A stretch of DNA of 64,000 nucleotides from Denitratimonas sp037478135 (GTDB lineage Bacteria; Pseudomonadota; Gammaproteobacteria; Xanthomonadales; Xanthomonadaceae), in assembly GCF_037478135.1 (NCBI RefSeq), contig NZ_JBBHDV010000007.1, positions 1-64,000 on the forward strand, in the 5' to 3' direction. The notes below the pieces were generated by a model. That model was not told the origin of the DNA. It searched no databases and worked only from the letters and a program-made list of their open reading frames with translations. Each line of letters opens with the position of its first letter. Positions within the stretch are counted from its first letter, which is position 1. The position numbers were made by a program, and so were the translations under genes. Below, one piece after another: positions 37,490-48,170 of the stretch.

Positions 37490-38791
37490 TTATTGGGACT
37501 TGAGCTGGATGGCCGGCGTCACCTGCATCGCGCGCCATGCGGGCAGCAGGCCGGCAAGCAGGCTGGCGACAACGGCAATGAGAAAGGTGGTCAACAGCAT
37601 CGTGCCGTCCAGGTGGGCGAGCCGGGCGTAGCTGGTCGGCTGCTGCCGCACCGCCCACAGCCCCAGCAAGGCCAGCCCCAGCCCGATCGTGCCGCCGGCC
37701 AGGCCCACCGTGCCGGCCTCGACCAGGCATTGCTTGAAAACTTCCAGCCGCGAGGCGCCCAGCGCGCGTCGCACGCCGATTTCCCCGCTGCGGCGCAGGA
37801 ACTTGGCCAACAGCAGGCCCACGGTGTTGAGCAGGCACACCAGCAGGAAACCGAAACCCAGCCACAGCTGCATTACCACGTCGTTGGGCACGATGCGGTT
37901 GTAGTCCAGCCATGCCATGACGTTGCGCAGGCGCGTGTTAGGCTCGCGCTCGAAACGGCCGGCGGCTTTCTGCTGGGCGGAGTAGTTGTCCAGATACGCC
38001 TTGTAATCGGCCGCCTGCCCCGAGTGTTCCAGTTCCACCCAGTACTGCATCCACACGCACGGTGCATTGAGCCCGGTCTCGTCACCGCCCGTATCTCCCC
38101 AGCAGTTCATTTTGCCGCTGCGACCCAGTTTCAGGTCGCGCGAGGTGGAGAACGGGACGAACACGTCCTCCACCGTGCCGAAGCGGCTCTGGTTCATGTC
38201 GTAGAACTTGGGCGTGGGTTGCCAGTTGCCGAGCACACCGACGATGCGCAATGGCGTATCGCCGATCGCCAGGGTCTTGCCGACGCTGTCCTGGCCGCCG
38301 AATACCCGCTCGTTGAGCTCCCTGGAGATCACCGCCACGCGCGCATTGGCGTCGTCGTCCTCGGCGCGCCAGCCGGTGCCATGCAGAAACGGGGTGGCGA
38401 ACATCGGGAAGAAATCGGCGCTGGTATAGCGTGCGTCGGTGTAGAACGGCGCAATGTCGCCGCGTTCGGGCGTCACTGTCACCGAGCCGCCGGTCATCAT
38501 GGCCTGGTGCAGGCCGCGCTTTTCGCGCAGCAGGGTTTCGGCATCCAGGCGGGTGACCTGATCCTCCGGCTCCTCGCCGGGCAGCATGCCGCGCAGGGGC
38601 TGTGGGTCGAGCTGTACGTAGAACAGCCGATCGCTCTTTTCCGGAATGGGATCGCCGGAAAGCACGCGGAACACGGTGAGCGTGGTCATGCATGCGCCAA
38701 TGCCCAGCGCGATCGCCAGCACCATCAATGCGGTGAGCGCCTTGTTGCGGCGGAAGCTGCGCAGGGCGAGGTTGAGGTAATAACCGAACAT
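37490..38791 (-). CDS. MacB/FtsX-type ABC transporter permease (1)
   Basis: A 433-residue permease with the same layout: N-terminal helix (ALTALMVLAIALGIGACM), periplasmic domain to about residue 300, three C-terminal helices and the SGEIGVRRALGASRLEVF coupling helix. The ATG at 38791 begins MFGYYLNLALRSFRRNK; the longer frame to 39085 overlaps the ATPase gene. Sequence differs enough from permease 2 to suggest an asymmetric complex. It starts 10 bp after the ATPase gene. Confidence 0.9.
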   Translation of the reverse strand: MFGYYLNLALRSFRRNKALTALMVLAIALGIGACMTTLTVFRVLSGDPIPEKSDRLFYVQLDPQPLRGMLPGEEPEDQVTRLDAETLLREKRGLHQAMMTGGSVTVTPERGDIAPFYTDARYTSADFFPMFATPFLHGTGWRAEDDDANARVAVISRELNERVFGGQDSVGKTLAIGDTPLRIVGVLGNWQPTPKFYDMNQSRFGTVEDVFVPFSTSRDLKLGRSGKMNCWGDTGGDETGLNAPCVWMQYWVELEHSGQAADYKAYLDNYSAQQKAAGRFEREPNTRLRNVMAWLDYNRIVPNDVVMQLWLGFGFLLVCLLNTVGLLLAKFLRRSGEIGVRRALGASRLEVFKQCLVEAGTVGLAGGTIGLGLALLGLWAVRQQPTSYARLAHLDGTMLLTTFLIAVVASLLAGLLPAWRAMQVTPAIQLKSQ

Positions 38792-38801
38792 GGCGCGGCC
38801 C

Positions 38802-39530
<729 letters not shown>

Positions 39531-39540
39531 AAAAAACCTC

Positions 39541-39638
39541 GGGATTGGAAATTAGGGATTGGGGACTGGTAAAGCGGGACGACGGGTGGGTTTGGCTTTT
39601 TCGCTCTTGCGAATCTCCAATCCCTAATCCCGAATCCC
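39541..39638. repeat. GGGATTNGGGATT inverted repeat element (copy 3)
   Basis: The left arm (39541-39569) begins GGGATTGGAAATTAGGGATT and the right arm (39610-39638) reads CGAATCTCCAATCCCTAATC and onward, with about 40 bp between. It resembles the elements inside the atp operon. The right arm overlaps the last codons of the membrane-fusion protein, whose stop codon and final GIRD residues lie within the repeat. Confidence 0.7.
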
Positions 39639-40901
39639 TCGTACTCTCACGCGCTGCGCATCGCCGAAACCGTCGGCGCCGGACACGATGACCTGCTCTC
39701 CGACGGCCAGGCCGGAGACGATTTCGACCGCGTTGAGGCTGCTGGCGCCGGCCTGGATCGGGCGGCGTTCGGCGACGCCGTCATGCACCACCCAGGCGAA
39801 ACGGCCGCCGCCTTGTTCCAGGAACGGGCCACGTTCGACCATCAGCACGTCGTCGCGCCGGTCCAGCACGATGCGTGCGGACAGGCGCTGGTTCTGGCGC
39901 AGGCCGGGCGGTTGCTGGCCATCGCCGAAACGCAGCCGCGCGGTGACTTCGCCGTTGACCACTTCCGGCGAGACTGCCGCCACCTGTGCCGCGTAGTCGC
40001 TGCCGCTGCTGCGGATCTGCGCCGGCACGCCGATCGCCAGATCACGCGCGAAACTTTCCGGCACGCGGATTTCCACTTCGAATTCGGACAGATCCACCAC
40101 CGTCAGCACCGGCGCGTTGACCGCGACATTGCTGCCTTGGGCCATCTGCACCTGGCCAACCTGGCCATCGAACGGGGCACGCAGCGTCAGTGCATCGACT
40201 TGACGTTGCAGTTCATCGACCACGGCCTGCTGGCGCTCGGCCATCAGGAGCTTGTTCTGCGCATCGATGTTCGCGCCCTGGCTTTGCAGCGTCTGGCTCT
40301 GGCGTGCCGCTTCCAGCCCCACTTCGGCCTTGCGCAGGTTGTCGCGCGAGCGGTCCAGATCGTTGCGCGGCACCGCGCCGCGTTCGAAGGCGCGCTCGCT
40401 GCGCTCCAGTTCGCGCTGCGCTGCGGTGTGTTCGATGCGGGCCTGATCCAGCAGTTTCTGCGCCTCGAAGCGGGCCAGCTGTGCATCCAGTCCGGCGCGC
40501 CGCGATTCGCCTTGCAGGCTGGCCAGGGTGGCGGCTTCCTGCACCAGCCGGCTGCGCAGTTCCGGGCTGTCGATGCTGGCCAGTTCCTGCCCACGCGTCA
40601 CCGCATCGCCGGCCACCACCTTCAGGCTCACGGTGCCGCCGGCAATCGCGTACAGCGTCGGGCTGTTGGCGGTGATGACGCGGCCATCGGCGGCGATATC
40701 GCGCACCAGATCACCGCGCGTCACCTGCGCGATGCGCAGACGCGAGGCATCGAAGGACTGGCTCGCCCCGGACCAGCGTGCCGCGATCCAGACCAGGGCC
40801 AGCACCAGCAGCACAAGTCCAGCACCAGCAAGCAGCCATTGCCGCGGCACGCGGCGGTCGGGAGTCAGGCGCTGGTCCTGGGCGGAAGTGTCGGGAATCA
40901 T
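39624..40901 (-). CDS. HlyD/MacA-type membrane fusion protein
   Basis: A 425-residue periplasmic adaptor: N-terminal membrane anchor (about 24-43), a biotinyl-lipoyl-like barrel, a coiled coil (about 100-215) and beta-barrel domains to the end. It bridges the inner-membrane ABC complex to an outer-membrane channel; no TolC-like gene is in the window. Start ATG 40901 is preferred: the ATG at 40946 lies inside the sigma-54 promoter and the one at 40925 only about 6 nt after the predicted transcription start. The last residues come from a repeat element. Confidence 0.88.
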   Translation of the reverse strand: MIPDTSAQDQRLTPDRRVPRQWLLAGAGLVLLVLALVWIAARWSGASQSFDASRLRIAQVTRGDLVRDIAADGRVITANSPTLYAIAGGTVSLKVVAGDAVTRGQELASIDSPELRSRLVQEAATLASLQGESRRAGLDAQLARFEAQKLLDQARIEHTAAQRELERSERAFERGAVPRNDLDRSRDNLRKAEVGLEAARQSQTLQSQGANIDAQNKLLMAERQQAVVDELQRQVDALTLRAPFDGQVGQVQMAQGSNVAVNAPVLTVVDLSEFEVEIRVPESFARDLAIGVPAQIRSSGSDYAAQVAAVSPEVVNGEVTARLRFGDGQQPPGLRQNQRLSARIVLDRRDDVLMVERGPFLEQGGGRFAWVVHDGVAERRPIQAGASSLNAVEIVSGLAVGEQVIVSGADGFGDAQRVRVRGIRD

Positions 40902-40941
40902 GGGTACGGCCGTGTCCGGTGGCATTGTTCCGTTTGAAGGA

Positions 40942-40957
40942 TGCATGGAGCGTGCCA
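40942..40957 (-). promoter_or_regulatory. sigma-54 (-24/-12) promoter of the ABC export operon
   Basis: Minus strand TGGCACG-N4-ATGCA: the GG and GC dinucleotides are 10 bp apart, exactly as in -24/-12 promoters, and only one of the 12 consensus positions differs. Transcription would begin near 40931, 30 nt before the fusion-protein ATG at 40901. Together with the linked NtrC-like activator this is a strong functional assignment. Confidence 0.75.
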
Positions 40958-41021
40958 GCCTGAAACCCGACGCAAACTATTGATTGCCATGGATTCGCCT
41001 CAGCTGCGCCCGCTGTCCGCC

Positions 41022-41037
41022 ACGTCCGGCCGGACGT
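41022..41037. promoter_or_regulatory. candidate enhancer palindrome
   Basis: ACGTCCGGCCGGACGT is a perfect 16-bp inverted repeat 65-80 bp upstream of the -24 element, a normal distance for an NtrC-type activator site. A further half-site, CCGGACGG, starts at 41050, 20 bp from the matching half of the palindrome. It also lies upstream of glmS, so it could regulate that gene instead. Confidence 0.5.
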
Positions 41038-41062
41038 TCGCCCCAGCCGCCGGACGGTCGCA

Positions 41063-41071
41063 TGCGATACT
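41063..41071 (+). promoter_or_regulatory. possible extended -10 promoter of glmS
   Basis: TGC-GATACT fits an extended -10 element 31 bp before the glmS ATG. No convincing -35 is present. Confidence 0.3.
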
Positions 41072-41101
41072 TGCCGCCCTTCCCCAAGTGCGAGCATCTA
41101 C

Positions 41102-42955
<1,854 letters not shown>

Positions 42956-42962
42956 AGCCTGC

Positions 42963-42990
42963 GCGCGCGCCGGAATCCATCGGCGCGCGC
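42963..42990 (+). terminator. hairpin after glmS
   Basis: GCGCGCGCCG and CGGCGCGCGC form a perfect 10-bp stem with an 8-nt loop, 7 bp after the glmS stop. There is no U-tract, so termination may be partial. Confidence 0.45.
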
Positions 42991-43045
42991 TGATGTCGTT
43001 CGCCGTCAGCAGGTAAGCTGGCCACTTTCCCTGCCGGCCACACCG

Positions 43046-43945
43046 ATGATCCTGCGTTCCGTGCTGTCCCTGCTGTTGCTGCTGATTGCGTTGCCACTGC
43101 CGGCCGGGGAGGCCACGTCCGTGGATGACGACCATCTGGCCGCGACCGAAGCCTGGCGCAGCGCGCGCTACGAAGCGTTGAAGCGGCCAGACGGCTATCT
43201 GGGCTTCATCGGTTCCGGGCTGGTGCACGAAGGTGAAAGCCGCGTCGGCTCGGCGCCGGACAGCGACATCGTGCTGCCCAAGGGCCCGGCCTGGCTGGGT
43301 ACGCTGCGACTGGACAGCAACGGCAAGACGCACTTCCGTTCCGCGCCCGATGGCGCCGGACGCATCGACGGTGCCACCTTCGACGACGTGGCGCTGAAAA
43401 CCCAGCTGGACGAAGGCGGCCCGACCCGCATCGATTTCGACAGCGCCTGGTTCTACGTGGTGCGCACCGGCGATCTGGTCGGCTGGCGCCTGCGCGATCT
43501 GGATTCGCCGCTGCGCGCGCAGTTCGATGGCATCCCGCATTTTCCGGTCGACCGGAACTGGCGGATCGAAGCCGAATGGGAGCCGTTCGATCCGCCGCGC
43601 ACGCTGGAATACCTGACCGTGCTGGGCACGCCCGAATCCGGCACGGTGTCCGGCCAGGCCGTGTTCGAACACGACGGCCAGCGCCAGGTGCTGTGGCCGA
43701 TGGATGCCGGTGAGGGCCGGCTGTTCTTCGTCTTCGCCGACCGCAGTTCCGGCCGCAGCACCTACGGCGGTGGCCGCTTCCTGTATGCCGACGCGCCGCA
43801 GAATGGCCGCGTGGTGCTGGACTTCAACCGCGCCTACAACCCGCCCTGCGCGCTCAACGGGCATGTGGTCTGCCCCACCGCGCCGCCGGAAAACCGTCTG
43901 CGCATCTTGATCGAAGCCGGCGAAAAGACCCCGGCCACGCCGTGA
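43046..43945 (+). CDS. exported DUF1684 protein
   Basis: A 299-residue protein with an N-terminal signal peptide (LSLLLLLIALPLPAG). The C-terminal DUF1684 signature is clear: FVFADRSSGRSTYGGGRFL, LDFNRAYNPPCALNGHVVCP and PPENRLRILIEAGEK. Members are widespread and often secreted or lipoprotein-like, without a known reaction. It follows glmS by 90 bp beyond a hairpin, so it may have its own promoter. Confidence 0.85.
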   Translation: MILRSVLSLLLLLIALPLPAGEATSVDDDHLAATEAWRSARYEALKRPDGYLGFIGSGLVHEGESRVGSAPDSDIVLPKGPAWLGTLRLDSNGKTHFRSAPDGAGRIDGATFDDVALKTQLDEGGPTRIDFDSAWFYVVRTGDLVGWRLRDLDSPLRAQFDGIPHFPVDRNWRIEAEWEPFDPPRTLEYLTVLGTPESGTVSGQAVFEHDGQRQVLWPMDAGEGRLFFVFADRSSGRSTYGGGRFLYADAPQNGRVVLDFNRAYNPPCALNGHVVCPTAPPENRLRILIEAGEKTPATP

Positions 43946-43959
43946 CCGGACCGTCCGCA

Positions 43960-43988
43960 CTGGCAAGCACGGCGCGGACCTCTACAAT
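43960..43988 (+). promoter_or_regulatory. possible promoter of the LytS-like kinase gene
   Basis: CTGGCA (43960-43965) and TACAAT (43983-43988) are 17 bp apart. The start would be near 43995, 45 nt before ATG 44040, which supports that start over a GTG at 44007. Confidence 0.4.
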
Positions 43989-44039
43989 GCCTGCGCTCCT
44001 GTCCTGGTGTTCCGCGTGTCGTCCAGCCCAACGCCAACG

Positions 44040-45122
44040 ATGAAGTCGCGCCGCTTCACTCCGACCCAGCTCTGGGGCGGACTGCTGGCGATGGCCACGG
44101 CGGTGGCGTTGCTGTTGTTCCTGGACCGCTATCTGGACCGGCTGGCCTCGGACCGTTCGATCGAATGGCTGCGCATCCTGCTGGAGGAAGCCACCGGCAC
44201 CTATGTCGCGGCGCTGCTGGTGCCGGTGATGGTCTACGCCACCCGGCGCTGGCCACCATTCGGGCCACGCTGGCCGCGCCATCTGCCGTTGCACGGGCTG
44301 ATCGTGCTCGCGGTCGGTTTCACCCACACCACCGCCACCGGCCTGCTGCGCCAGCTGCTGATCACGTGGCCGGGGCTGGATGGCGCCGGCGACTACAGCC
44401 TGAGCCTGCACCGTTACCTGTTGGCATTGCCGGCCGAGGCCATCGTCTATGCCGTCGTGGTGGCGCTGACCCTGGTCGTGGACCGCTACCGCGGCGTGCG
44501 CAACCGCGAACTGGAAGCGGTCGAATTGCGTGCCCAGCTCAGCCAGGCGCAACTGCTGGTATTGCAACGCCAGCTCGAACCGCATTTCCTGTTCAACACG
44601 CTCAAGTCGATCGCCCAGCTGGTCTACGCCAACCCCAAGGCGGCCGAGGAAATGATCGCGCGCATGACCGCGCTGCTGCGGCACTCCTTCACCAGCGAAC
44701 AGACCCCCGAAACCACGCTGGCCGACGAGCTGCGGCTGCTGGAGCTGTATCTGGAAATCATGCGGCTGCGCTATGCCGAACGCCTGTTCGTGCAGGTCGA
44801 TTCGCCGCCCGAACTGGCGCGCGCGCGGGTGCCGCGCTTCCTGCTGCAACCGCTGGTCGAAAACGCGCTGCGCCACGGTGACGATCCAGCCATGACGCTG
44901 GTGGCCGCGCGCGTCACGGTGCGCGCCGAGGATGACAGCCTGGTGATCCGTATCCGCGACCACAGCCATTGCGATGATCAGTCACCGCACAGCGTCGGCG
45001 TCACCAACGCCACCGCCCGCATTGCGCAGCTTTACGGCCCCAACTACGGTTTGAGCAGCCGCCGCACCGACGAAGGCATCGAGGTGACCGTGCGCTTGCC
45101 GCTGCGCCTGGGCGAAGGCTGA
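44040..45122 (+). CDS. LytS/YpdA-type membrane histidine kinase
   Basis: A 360-residue kinase of the His_kinase (PF06580) group. About four membrane helices occupy residues 10-150. The phospho-histidine is in QLEPHFLFNTLKSI, and the ATPase region has LLQPLVENALRHG and VGVTNATARIAQLYG. Such kinases normally phosphorylate LytTR regulators, but no LytTR gene is adjacent in this window. The GTG at 44007 is an alternative start. Confidence 0.83.
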   Translation: MKSRRFTPTQLWGGLLAMATAVALLLFLDRYLDRLASDRSIEWLRILLEEATGTYVAALLVPVMVYATRRWPPFGPRWPRHLPLHGLIVLAVGFTHTTATGLLRQLLITWPGLDGAGDYSLSLHRYLLALPAEAIVYAVVVALTLVVDRYRGVRNRELEAVELRAQLSQAQLLVLQRQLEPHFLFNTLKSIAQLVYANPKAAEEMIARMTALLRHSFTSEQTPETTLADELRLLELYLEIMRLRYAERLFVQVDSPPELARARVPRFLLQPLVENALRHGDDPAMTLVAARVTVRAEDDSLVIRIRDHSHCDDQSPHSVGVTNATARIAQLYGPNYGLSSRRTDEGIEVTVRLPLRLGEG

Positions 45123-45190
45123 ACCCGGCCCACGGCCGCTTCGGCCCGGAAATGAAAAACCGCTTGCGCAGCGACGCGCGACGGAAAAAA

Positions 45191-45640
45191 ATGCGTGCCC
45201 TTCCCGGCATTCCCGCCCCGATGCATCCCTGCCTCCGCTGTGGCGCCTGCTGTACCCAGTTCCGCGTCGCCTTCCACTGGATGGAATCGGACGCAGTCAA
45301 CCCCGACGGGGTTCCGGATGAACTGACCGAAACCCTCGACCCGCACCGCCTATGCATGCGTGGCACCTACTCCGAACCGGTGCGCTGCGTGGCACTGGAT
45401 GCGCGCATCGGCGAATACTCGCGCTGCACCATTCACCCGCGCCGGCCCTCGGTCTGCCGTGAAGTGGAGGCTTCCTGGGAGTTCGGCCGCGCCAGCTCGC
45501 AATGCGACCGCTCACGCATCGCACACGGCATGCCGGCCCTGACCCCGGCCGACTGGCGCTGGCGCGATGCACCGGCCAACGACAACGAGCACCCTGACGA
45601 CAGCCCCAACAGCCCGTCCGTGCCGCCTGTCGCGGCGTGA
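45191..45640 (+). CDS. YkgJ-family cysteine cluster protein
   Basis: A protein of about 149 residues with the CxxCGACC cluster (HPCLRCGACCTQFRV) and further cysteines in RCVALD, RCTIHPRRPSVCREVE typical of the YkgJ/UPF0153 family, thought to bind zinc or an iron-sulfur cluster. The start is uncertain: ATG 45191 has a weak GGA-containing ribosome site, whereas ATG 45221 begins exactly at the conserved domain. It follows the LytS-like gene closely. The C-terminus is low-complexity. Confidence 0.8.
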   Translation: MRALPGIPAPMHPCLRCGACCTQFRVAFHWMESDAVNPDGVPDELTETLDPHRLCMRGTYSEPVRCVALDARIGEYSRCTIHPRRPSVCREVEASWEFGRASSQCDRSRIAHGMPALTPADWRWRDAPANDNEHPDDSPNSPSVPPVAA

Positions 45641-45819
45641 CAAGGAGTGGCTTGGCACATGACCAAGCCCAGACTCCCACCCAAACTCTGACAGCCCGGT
45701 AGCCGGCAAGACGCAGCTGCGCGCAGGGGCGGTACTGACAAAACATGGGAACGGCCGAGCCCGAATGCGTGCCGCTTGTCCGGGCTACCCGCTCTGTCGC
45801 GAAATCCCCCTCACCCCAG

Positions 45820-45847
45820 CCCTCTCCCCCGCAAGCAGGGGAGAGGG
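45820..45847. repeat. CCCTCTCCCC palindromic repeat
   Basis: CCCTCTCCCC and GGGGAGAGGG form a 10-bp perfect stem with an 8-nt loop containing GCAAG. It sits between convergent ykgJ and lipA. It belongs to the same loose family as 20192-20214. It may help end transcription in both directions; apart from it, 45641-45873 holds nothing recognisable. Confidence 0.55.
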
Positions 45848-45873
45848 AGCTCGAAGGCGAATCGGACTTCAGC

Positions 45874-46866
45874 CTATGGCGTGCTGACCACACCCGCTTC
45901 CATCGCCTGCCGATCAGCGTGGTAGCTGGAGCGCACCATCGCGCCGGAGGCGACGTGGGAGAAGCCGATGTCCAGGCCGATGCGTTCCAGTTCGGCGTAT
46001 TCCTCCGGCGTCCAGTAGCGCAGCACCGGGTGGTGGTGGGCGCTGGGCTGGAGATATTGGCCAATGGTGATCATGTCCACGTCGTGCGCGCGGAGGTCGC
46101 GCAGGGTCTGGATCACTTCTTCCAGCGTTTCGCCCAGGCCCAGCATGATGCCGGACTTGGTCGGGATCTCCGGATGCTGCGCCTTGAAGTTCTTCAGCAG
46201 CCGCAGCGACCATTCGTAATCGGCGCCGGGGCGCACGTCGCGGTAGCGGCTGGGGACGGTTTCCAGATTGTGGTTGAACACGTCCGGCGGGGCGTGCGCG
46301 AGGATTTCCAGCGCGCGCTCCATGCGGCCCTTGCCGCGGAAATCCGGGGTCAGGATCTCGATCCGGGTGCCGGGGCTGAATTCGCGGATCGCCTTGATGC
46401 TGTCAACGAAATGCGCCGCGCCACCGTCACGCAGATCGTCGCGGTCGACCGAGGTGACGACGACGTATTTCAGGCCCATGTCCTTGACCGTCTGCGCCAG
46501 ACGCAGCGGTTCGGCCGGGTCGGGCGGTGCCGGGCGGCCATGCGCCACGTCGCAGAATGAACAACGCCGGGTGCACACCTCGCCCAGGATCATGAAAGTG
46601 GCGGTACCGTGGCTGAAGCACTCGTGGATGTTGGGGCACGAGGCTTCTTCGCAGACGGTCACCAGCGAGTTGGCGCGCAGCTTGGCCTTGAGCTGCTGCA
46701 CCGCGTTGCCGCTGGGAATGCGGACCCGGATCCAGGACGGCTTGCGCAGCGCCGGGGCATTGGTATCGAACGACACCGGGCTGCGGGCGATCTTGTCCTC
46801 ACCCTGTTGCTTTTCACCGACCACCAGCAGCGGGATCGACTTCTCGGGAGCGGGGACGGCGGACAT
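45874..46866 (-). CDS. lipA: lipoyl synthase
   Basis: A 330-residue radical-SAM enzyme that inserts two sulfurs into octanoyl-protein. Both iron-sulfur sites are visible: the auxiliary cluster CEEASCPNIHEC and the radical-SAM CTRRCSFC. The C-terminal serine ligand region SGAMVRSSYHA is present. ATG 46866 follows a GAGAG site; an ATG at 46902 lies inside a repeat arm. It is the last gene of the ybeD-lipB-lipA set, with a repeat element before it. Confidence 0.96.
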   Translation of the reverse strand: MSAVPAPEKSIPLLVVGEKQQGEDKIARSPVSFDTNAPALRKPSWIRVRIPSGNAVQQLKAKLRANSLVTVCEEASCPNIHECFSHGTATFMILGEVCTRRCSFCDVAHGRPAPPDPAEPLRLAQTVKDMGLKYVVVTSVDRDDLRDGGAAHFVDSIKAIREFSPGTRIEILTPDFRGKGRMERALEILAHAPPDVFNHNLETVPSRYRDVRPGADYEWSLRLLKNFKAQHPEIPTKSGIMLGLGETLEEVIQTLRDLRAHDVDMITIGQYLQPSAHHHPVLRYWTPEEYAELERIGLDIGFSHVASGAMVRSSYHADRQAMEAGVVSTP

Positions 46867-46901
46867 GTGCGGACTCTCTGGAGGCGGGGTCGGAAGGGTC
46901 A

Positions 46902-46986
46902 TTGTAGGAGCGCATTCGCAGGGGAAGGGATGCGGATCGGCTGCATCGAAAGCGCCATCGCGCCCCCTTTGGGTGCGCTCCTACAA
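46902..46986. repeat. TGTAGGAGCGCA inverted repeat (REP-like)
   Basis: TTGTAGGAGCGCA (46902-46914) and TGCGCTCCTACAA (46974-46986) are perfect 13-bp inverted arms, 59 bp apart. The right arm overlaps the end of lipB and supplies its TAG stop. A related element lies at 48028-48137. Confidence 0.75.
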
Positions 46987-47661
46987 GGGAGGCGCGGAAA
47001 CGGAAACCGGCACGAGACGAAGCTGACGACACAGCTCGCGCACCAGTACCGGCGCGACGATGGCCGGCTGCGAAGGCCCGCCCAAGTCTACCACCTGGGT
47101 AATGGCCAGCCCCTGATAGCCGCAGGGATTGATGCGCTGGTACGGGGAAAGATCCATCGCGATATTGAAGGCTAGGCCGTGGAAACTGCATCCACGCCGC
47201 ACCCGCAGCCCGAGCGCGGCGATCTTGGCGCCGTCCACATAGACCCCGGGCGCGCCTTCCCGGCGTTCGGCGCTGATGCCGAATTCGTCCAGCGTGTCGA
47301 TGATGGCCTGCTCGATGCGGCAGACCAGCTCGCGCACGCCGATGCCCAGACGCCGCAGATCAACCATCGGATAGGCCACGATCTGGCCCGGCCCGTGATA
47401 GGTGACCTGGCCGCCACGATCCACCGGCACCACCGGGATGTCGCCGGGCGCCAGCAGGTGTTCGGCCTTGCCGGCCTGGCCCTGGGTGAACACCGGATCG
47501 TGTTCGACCAGCCAGATCTCGTCGTCGGTGTCCGGCCCGCGTGCATCGGTGAAGGCCTGCATCGCGTGCCAGACCTTTTCATAGGGCTGGCGCCCGAGTT
47601 CGCGCACCAGCACGCTGCCGCCGGGCGCAGGATCAGGCGATTCGGCGATCAGACCGTCCAC
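46981..47661 (-). CDS. lipB: octanoyltransferase
   Basis: A 226-residue enzyme that moves octanoate from acyl carrier protein to lipoyl domains. The RGGQVTYHGPGQIVAYP motif, GAPGVYVDGAKIAALGLRV with the catalytic lysine, and the GCSFHGLAFN cysteine region are intact. The start is GTG 47661, overlapping the ybeD 3' end by 13 nt, so translation is coupled. Its stop lies in a repeat arm, and the last residues may be repeat-derived. Confidence 0.95.
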   Translation of the reverse strand: MDGLIAESPDPAPGGSVLVRELGRQPYEKVWHAMQAFTDARGPDTDDEIWLVEHDPVFTQGQAGKAEHLLAPGDIPVVPVDRGGQVTYHGPGQIVAYPMVDLRRLGIGVRELVCRIEQAIIDTLDEFGISAERREGAPGVYVDGAKIAALGLRVRRGCSFHGLAFNIAMDLSPYQRINPCGYQGLAITQVVDLGGPSQPAIVAPVLVRELCRQLRLVPVSVSAPPL

Positions 47662-47954
47662 TTCACGTCCGGATGCGAACGCAGCAGGGCGTGCGCGGCG
47701 ACGTACTGCTCGCGGCTGTGCGCCTCGAACGCGATGCGCACCGAGACATAGCGCCCGGCGCTGGAAGCACGCACCGTCACGGTTTCATGACGCACGCTCA
47801 CGCCATTGGCTTCGAGCAGCACCGGCAGCGACTTTTCGAGCCCGGCCTCGGCGGTGCCCATCGCGGACAGCTCGAAGACGCCGGGGAACTGGAAGCCGTG
47901 CTCGGGGTTGTCGCTGCTGACGCCGCTGGGCAGGTTGTCGGTGGGAATGTTCAT
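47649..47954 (-). CDS. ybeD: YbeD-family protein (DUF493/UPF0250)
   Basis: A 101-residue protein of the YbeD family with an ACT-like ferredoxin fold. GFQFPGVFELSAMG and SSAGRYVSVRIAFEA are the recognisable blocks. It usually precedes lipB, as here, and its function is unknown. ATG 47954 (MNIPTDN) is chosen over the upstream ATG at 47990. Confidence 0.9.
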   Translation of the reverse strand: MNIPTDNLPSGVSSDNPEHGFQFPGVFELSAMGTAEAGLEKSLPVLLEANGVSVRHETVTVRASSAGRYVSVRIAFEAHSREQYVAAHALLRSHPDVKWTV

Positions 47955-48027
47955 GCCGCGCATTATCGGGGCGCCCGGAGCGATTCCCAAGACCCGGACA
48001 CCACCGTGATGGCAGGAGCGACGCTTC

Positions 48028-48137
48028 TGTGGGAGCGGGCTTGCCCGCGATCAGATGGTTGGGGTTTGAAGATAAAGCCCTGTCGCGGCCAAGGTCTGCC
48101 ACCGGGATTTCGCGCCCCCTGCGGGTGCGCTCCTACA
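48028..48137. repeat. TGTGGGAGCGGGC / GCGCTCCTACA REP-like element
   Basis: One arm reads TGTGGGAGCGGGCTTGCC (48028-48045 onward to 48050); the other, CCTGCGGGTGCGCTCCTACA, ends at 48137. They are imperfect inverted repeats about 60 bp apart in the 216-bp gap between ybeD and the OleC-like gene. The second arm is close to the one at 46974. Confidence 0.65.
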
Positions 48138-48170
48138 TTGGCATGGGCATGGGCGGGGTCGAGGTTGGGT

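Noticed and set aside
40902..40946. ATG at 40946 as start of the membrane fusion protein
   Set aside because: It lies inside the -24/-12 promoter, so it would not be transcribed.
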